A stretch of DNA of 64,000 nt from Gonatopus flavifemur (Eukaryota > Arthropoda > Insecta > Hymenoptera > Dryinidae): positions 59,512,001 through 59,576,000 of the forward strand of contig JAFFJZ010000001.1 in NCBI GenBank assembly GCA_018340375.1, read 5' to 3'. Under the pieces are notes generated by a model. That model did not search any database. It saw only the letters and a list, made by a program, of their open reading frames with translations, and was not told where the DNA came from. The position numbers were made by a program, and so were the translations under genes. This document shows, one piece after another, positions 57,985-64,000 of the stretch (the first letter of the stretch is position 1; every line of letters starts with the position of its first letter).

Positions 57985-60105
57985 ATTTAACTTTCATTGA
58001 TTTATTCATGGGTTGCACTTCTTTTCTCTATGATATGTCTTTATATAGAATTTTCCTATTTTTGTTAGTACATACCGTTGATATTTCTTCCCTGATATTT
58101 TTGAAATTCAGTATCACATCTTTCGATTAGCGCAATAATCATCCTGTCTGTTCCGAGTACTGTACTGTATCGAGTTTTTCATCCTGGAAATTCAGATCAA
58201 TTCTCCTTCGTTTTGTGATTTACATTTCTTAAACACTCTGCAAAATACAATCATATTCCAAAATGAACTACACTCATGCACAGTTGGAAATTTTGTCTAA
58301 ATCTGTTCGAAAATCCGTGTGTCATGAATTTTCTGTTAGATATTCAACACAAACATGTGTAACTTCTACAGACGCTCCTCGCGTAATCAGATCTCAACTG
58401 ATTTTTAATGCAGAATCATTCGAACAAGTGGGGAAAAGTGTCAAAATGAAACAAATTTTATTCGACTCATGATTTGACATAAGAATTGTGTTATTCTCAA
58501 CTACCATGGGGAGATCGCCAGTGGTGGGAGCTACTTTTTGATGAAAGTTCCATGTACGTGTAACTTTGGTACTCGTCTGAGAAACTATTCATTCATTTTC
58601 ATTCATTTTGGTTCCGGCTTCCATTCTAATGGAGCTTAGTTTTTTAGATTTGCAAATTTGAAGATCGAGTACAAATAGATTACACAAAAAATCATCAAGT
58701 ATCCTATCCAAGTGACCGGTGGTGGTTTGAGTGATAGAACGTCAACGCTCGACGATCCGTATTCTTCAATTCTCATCGAAGATCATTTTTTTCCATTTTT
58801 TCTTATACATTGTTTCAACATAAAAAGAGTGCGATTTTCAAATTTAATTTACGTAAAAAGAACCATAAATTACATTCGTCGACTGTTCATTCAGTACTTA
58901 TCTTGAATTTCATTCGACGCTACTTATGTGTTGAATTTACACAATCGGAAATTCCAATCAAAACTTAATCAGTATCATTTTATGTCATATTATTCAGATC
59001 AAGCTTGAGTTACTAGCTAACAAAAACACGTTATGTTGAATCGACACAAAAATTCTTGTGGACCGTTTGGGACATGTGGAATGTCTTGAATTGAACCTTA
59101 AATTTTCCAACTGTGTGTTTGGAATATGACTTTTTGACTGTTCAGGATCTCACGAATCAAGATAAATCAACGCTCCTCTCCCTAATTGAATAGAATCGAG
59201 TTTTGTACTTGTTTGTGATCTTTTTCGAATATCAAAATCAATGAACTGATTGAATTCACAGGGCTATTATTCAGGAATTGAATAATAATTGGAAAAAAAA
59301 ACGCGTTGAAGTAAAGATCGATTTGAAAGTAGCCTGTAGTTTATGGGAAAAAGCAATAAACTGGAATATAATTCACTCCTAGTACACGAGCTGTTGATTC
59401 CTCGTGTTTACCGCAATCGGAAAAAAAGTCAACAATATTGTGGTAAGTCATTGATTGATTATCCACTTAATCGTAACATCAAAGGATTACGCCAGTTTTT
59501 TGTATCTATACATGGTACTCGTTCCATAATCGGAATAGAAACCAGAATATCAAAAGAACTGTTAGATCGGATTGGTAGTCTACGAACAGCTTGTATTCAA
59601 ATGTTACATCAAGACACATGCGATTGGCATTTATGTTGCGCGTAAGATATCGGTACGTATCCTTGTATTCCTTTTGATGCAAATAAAAGAAAGAGTAATG
59701 TCGCGTCGCTCGTAAAAAACCGCCATTCATTTTTCCTATACGAGAATGCTTGAATCGTTGAATGAAAGGAACAGAGGTATAACTCTCTATTCGTACTGTA
59801 AATTATCTTTGACGTTTTCTGTATTTTGATTGCATGATTCTATCAAAATTGATGCCTCATTTTGAAAAAATCACAGCAGCCATTATTTTTCAAAATAACA
59901 ACTTTACAACTGTACAACCTTCATCACAAAGTTCATCATAAGTGATTTATAACAGAATCATAAACGTATCGTATTCGAGTCGTTTCGATCGAAGCTTACT
60001 TGTTTTCATCACAATCTTTCAAACAAATTGTAGAATGAATTGGTAATACGTATACATACATATATAGTTAAGGGTAGCAAGTTACAATCTCGGTGTTGAG
60101 GGGTG
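57985..60105. other. Non-coding, nothing recognised
   Basis: AT-rich. A 100-residue ATG frame at 59343-59645 (MGKSNKLEYNSLLVHELL start) has no recognised domain. Confidence 0.35.
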
Positions 60106-60109
60106 AGTT

Positions 60110-60240
60110 TCTGGGCGTGTCTCCCATCTGGCGACTCGGCGCCTATTAATTAATCGACGCACAGCCGAGACTAACTGCGAGTTAATAAGCAAATTGCCAC
60201 GCAATAAAGTTAGCGCCAAGTATAGAGAAACACAGAAGTG
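60110..60240. promoter_or_regulatory. Second homeodomain-type island
   Basis: Contains ctggcgactcggcgcctatt, ttaattaatcgacgcac, agccgagactaactgcgag and ttaataagcaaattgccacg. The order TTAATTAATC, ACGC, CGAG, TAAC is similar to the complement of 4148-4196. Regulatory role inferred from composition only. Confidence 0.33.
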
Positions 60241-60244
60241 GATT

Positions 60245-61855
60245 GAAAGGAGCGAAGAGAGAATTCGTATACGATGGAGAGAGTTGGTTAACGTTCGGAT
60301 CTAGCGCCCTTGTCCCTTACATACACACACACACATATATACCCTCCTCTCTTCTCTCTTTCCTTCTTCATGTATATGTATATGCATAACAGTTATACCG
60401 TGCGAGGCCACAGATGTGGCTTGCTATTCACAACCCCCTTTCGCAAACCACCCCTTCAACATCTACGTCTTCTTCTTCTGCTACTTCTGCTTCTCTTTCT
60501 TCTTTTTGGCTCCCGATTCCCTATATAATTTAATGTCATTCATTCAAGTTGCTCATAAAGGCTGGGTGCTAATATTAAAATCTCGGATACAATTTTTTCT
60601 CCTCATACCACGAGTTACCCGCTCTCAATTTAATCAGTGCACGATAGTAATTATCCCGAGAAAAGCAAAAGTAGTTGCGTAAACCCTGTCGCGGTGGGAA
60701 TAATTTAATCGGTATCGAATACTTTATGTAATCAAATCATCCGAAGTTTCACGTAAATCAATACTTTGCTGATCCGGTTTATGAATTTATTATCGGTTTG
60801 ATGTTGATCAACGGACACGAATGAGTTCCGTTAAAAATCTTAGTCGGCTAGATGACACTTTGTTTTATTCAAAACGAAAATTTACACTTCGATTCGAATT
60901 TGATGACTCAAAGTATACGAAATGGTCCAGACGAAGGGAAAACATCTTCATTGGTAAAAATGCCAAGGTAGGAGAAAGACAGATAATAAAGTGTCTCTGT
61001 TTTTCCATTCCTCTTTCGTACGTTGAATACGATTTCATAAAATTTCCAACAAATCCATGCAAATAAAGATGAGAAGCAGACGAACGTGAAATTACTTTCT
61101 CCAGTGATAACCTGTCTTGACAACGGATTTTCAAATGAGAAATAAAATAATCGCTAATCCGATGTACGCATGCTGCTACGGCCGCGGCAATAACGATAAT
61201 AATACTTCATGCAAATCCTTTAATATCCGTTGATGAAGCTTCGAGGCCTCCCCTTTTCTGACTCACGACACCCTCGGGGATGTTAGACGTAGCATCGCTC
61301 TTCTCTGGACATGGCCGCCCGCCCATGCTTCAATTCAATGCAGTTGACACTGTGAGAAATGATGTGCTTGATTATTATAATATCGTCACCATAAACATAT
61401 TCAATCTTGTAGGGACCTCATTTTATGGTGAAGAATTTTATGGAATACTGATGCCGTTGTACGTTGTTACTCTGATTTCATCGTGCACAGAAAATAGAGC
61501 GTCGAATGTTTATGGGATTTTCGATTGAATCTAGAACAAAGTTTTTCTTATCAGCCCTGACAACGTCTTTGTTTTCTTTTCAAATTCGGCTTGAGAAATG
61601 CTTAACTTGGCAAAAGTGCTTTGAAAAATTATGGGCCGTGAGATCCCGCCATATTTTTGAGACCCTCACAAAGAGTATGGTCAAATTTCAAACCCCATGA
61701 TTTTTCAAAAAGACTTTTGTCAAAATTTGCCAGCTGGCTACCACACTTTCAGTGGGATTTCTCTTACATTGTTATCAAAGTAATTTTTTCTTTGCTTTCC
61801 GAACGCAAAGATTTATGCATATTCATTCCCCTTTATCTTTGATGGGTTGTTCATC
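60245..61855. other. Non-coding with pyrimidine tract and a POU-type octamer
   Basis: acacacac / tctctt low complexity at 60320-60370 and a cttctt-rich patch at 60465-60510. A perfect octamer atgcaaat at 61209-61216 sits in a GC-richer stretch (61150-61320, ggccgcggcaataacg). Regulatory role is a guess. Confidence 0.35.
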
Positions 61856-61860
61856 CCAAA

Positions 61861-62141
61861 CCTAGTAGAAATTTTATTAGGCATTCCCTATTTCCAATAA
61901 GATGAGAACCAGGTTAGAATCCGGAAACCGTACATGAAGAAAATCTTATGAAGTCCTCACCTGACTTCCCTAATAGGATTCAAATAAGGTTGTAACGCAA
62001 GGGTGCGATAGGGTTCGGATAATATTTCCAGAAAATCGAACAAAAAAGGGAAACCCGTAACGAAACCTGATGAGCACCTGATAGGAAATCAGACATGCCT
62101 CATCAGGCACTCGTATTTGCCCATCCAAAATTTCTACTAGG
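61861..62141. mobile_element. 281-bp element with CCTAGTAGAAATTTT ends
   Basis: The left CCTAGTAGAAATTTT is matched by the complement of AAAATTTCTACTAGG at the right. The interior repeats attagg, aataggattc, cctgataggaaatc and catcagg words on both strands. The same ATTTCTACTAGGG end occurs at 47786. Confidence 0.6.
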
Positions 62142-62487
62142 GAAAATATGATTGCTCGAGTATTTTTTACTGTTTTTGAGTTCTTTCAAGCATTTGGCAA
62201 CCGTTTTAGATTTAGGAAATCGTTTTTACTCTCCAGCTGTATTTTGTTCGTTTGATATTGAATTTTCGTCCGTCCCGTTTTTTCATTGGAACGTCAATTT
62301 TTCAATTCCTTGTCTCTCCTTCAACATTCTTGTTGTATTTGACTAGTCTCCAGAAAGTCCAACGATTGCTCAAGAATCCTTGTAATATTATCTTTTCAAG
62401 TAGAATCACAGAATTTTCTCAACAGCCGAACATTTGAAAATTTATCCTCATCTTAATCAGAATAATAGTAGCTACTATTATGTGATA

Positions 62488-62696
62488 CAGTAGCGCTCAA
62501 ATTAATTGGAACACCAGACGAGTCGTGCTCTTTCTGCTGTACGACAGTTGGCACCACTGCTACCTGGGTTTTCAAGAACAAAGAAGGATATATTAATTAT
62601 TAGGATACTGTTTGTAGCTTTTTTGGTTATTAAACTGCGTGTCATGTAAAAATTGTAGTGATTTCCCTGGTGCTCCAATTAATTTGAGCGCTACTG
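62488..62696. mobile_element. 209-bp Tc1/mariner-type MITE
   Basis: The left end cagtagcgctcaaattaatt then ggaacaccag; the complement of the right end cagtagcgctcaaattaatt then ggagcaccag: about 30 bp of inverted end with one mismatch. TA on both sides. The end sequence CAGT-GCGCTCAAA is typical of Tc1-like elements. Deletion derivative without transposase. Confidence 0.85.
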
Positions 62697-62699
62697 TAC

Positions 62700-63265
62700 A
62701 TATGAGTATCCTGTGTTTACCCGATTTCGTAACTCAAATGACAGTCAAGGCGATACCCAGAAGAAAATGGACCATGAGGTTTGAACAGGTGCGGGGAATT
62801 CTAGTAAGTTACTAACCATGAACCAATGAGTTATTCCGATGAGAATTCCGTTCCGTTCCCTAGAAATTCCGGTCTATTGGAAAATTGTCTAAGAAGTATC
62901 GAGAGCAGGTGAACCAGATCGATTACATCATTACCTCAACAGAATCAACATCTCCCAATGTTTCAGGAACGTTCACGAACGTTTGTTCCAGATTCTCTGG
63001 ATGTACAAATGTCAGTGCGTTTGGCAAATTTTTATTGAATATTTTGTGGCCATCTTGTTCCCTAGGGGTAGAGAATTTCAAAATATTTCATTAAATATTG
63101 TGTTAAACACTTTGTTTATGAAGAGAAGTGATTGTTTTCCTCAAAATGTCTTTAAATTTCCAATGTGCGTATTTTTTTCGCTAAATTTGAGTTAGTTCGA
63201 AGCGGAATAACTTATTCCAATGAAAAAATTTGGTTTCCTTGATTTTACCCTAACATGTTTGTACT
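62700..63265. other. Non-coding, nothing recognised
   Basis: Includes a gaacgttcacgaacgtttgttc self-complementary patch near 62968. No gene. Confidence 0.4.
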
Positions 63266-63269
63266 ATGG

Positions 63270-63345
63270 AACTTACACTTGGCCAGCATGGGCCCTATTC
63301 CACCTACATGAAGCCAAGACTGGGCTGAAGTCAAGCCAAAATGCA
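63270..63345. repeat. Short word cluster, cttggccagcatgggcc
   Basis: acttggccagcatgggccc, gaagccaagactgggctg and gtcaagccaa within 75 bases. Same word type as 31255-31965. Confidence 0.3.
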
Positions 63346-63349
63346 TACA

Positions 63350-64000
63350 CGCTAGAGTAGTTAATCACAAAGACCTGGGTATTCTACGGCGCAAAGTCAA
63401 AGAATTCATTTTAAACAACTGCAGCACTGCTATTTTGTTATTTGATTATTGAAAAAGTTTTTTTCACGTCTTTGAACTTGAAGTATATTATGTACATTGA
63501 ATCATTCCAATAAATTTTCTCAATTTTTTGTAATGAATCATTAAAGGACGGGTCATTCAAACGAGGCTCGTTCTTTGAGACGAATAAATGGAGTTGAATT
63601 ATCGATTGTCCATATCAATACATTTATTAGACCATTGATAATCAACCTTGCGGTGCGTAACTGCAACTCTAGGCTACATTCTATCATCAACATGGGTGGA
63701 ACCAGAAAACTTACGTATCAATGAATATTCAAAATTGTCAAAAATCTTGATATGAGATCAATACGATGCAATTATTCCGAAGTTTTGAAAATTGAACTGG
63801 AATAGTTTTAACAAGAAAAAAAAAATACTCCACATAGCTGAAAAAACATCATTTGGAGCAAGAAACTGCTGTTCCGGAGGAAGAATAATTCAAACAATTC
63901 ACGGACGAAGAATGAATTCACAAACCCAAAGTTCATACGCTTTATCAACATCTTCATTATCATCTGCACTCATCTGACGGGTAATTTATATTCCCAACGA
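63350..64000. other. Non-coding, nothing recognised
   Basis: AT-rich to the window edge. No feature. Confidence 0.4.

Overview
This is a eukaryotic, AT-rich, intron- and transposon-rich stretch, almost certainly from an insect; a hymenopteran is my best guess (inference from general texture, not a diagnostic marker). Open frames are short everywhere except in repeats, and the only gene I can assemble with confidence is split by three introns with consensus splice sites.

The gene is on the minus strand (54439 down to 45721): four exons join in frame into a 338-residue type II membrane glycosyltransferase of the alpha-1,4-galactosyltransferase / Gb3-synthase family (A4GALT; insect alpha4GT). 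It has an N-terminal signal anchor, a D-x-D metal/sugar-nucleotide motif at residues 171-173 and the conserved C-terminal H-x-W-N motif. Its 5.4 kb first intron is largely tiled by transposable elements: a TA-flanked MITE, a 163-bp-arm hairpin, a 1.4 kb element with cgggtacccg ends, a 0.9 kb TA-flanked element and a 0.2 kb CACTG-ended MITE.

Left part (1-20,300): mostly non-coding. It holds a decayed RNase H fragment of a retroelement (2312-2461), a GC-rich island with homeodomain-type sites (about 4100-4350), two members of a dispersed 200-bp repeat, a word-repeat inverted element (7011-7269), a nested pair of inverted-terminal elements with an embedded tRNA-like unit (12238-14076) and a hairpin at 18672-18861. 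Middle (20,300-33,020): dense repeats, including a 2.1 kb foldback element carrying a 120-bp tandem array, a Penelope-like remnant with a hammerhead-ribozyme-like core, and a 1 kb foldback element. Then (33,020-45,700) quieter sequence with further word-repeat elements and microsatellites. Right end (54,500-64,000): a tRNA-like unit just upstream of the gene, a long ggccaataatgg-type cluster, a possible exon at 57130-57325, a second homeodomain-type island near 60120, and two small inverted-terminal elements.

The most unusual theme is a set of short elements with inverted ends resembling CCCAGA-A-ACAA or CCCTAGTAGAAAT. The interior of each is built from degenerate copies, on both strands, of one short and often self-complementary word, and the word differs from element to element. 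More than twenty such word clusters lie in this 64 kb. I do not recognise this as a described repeat class.
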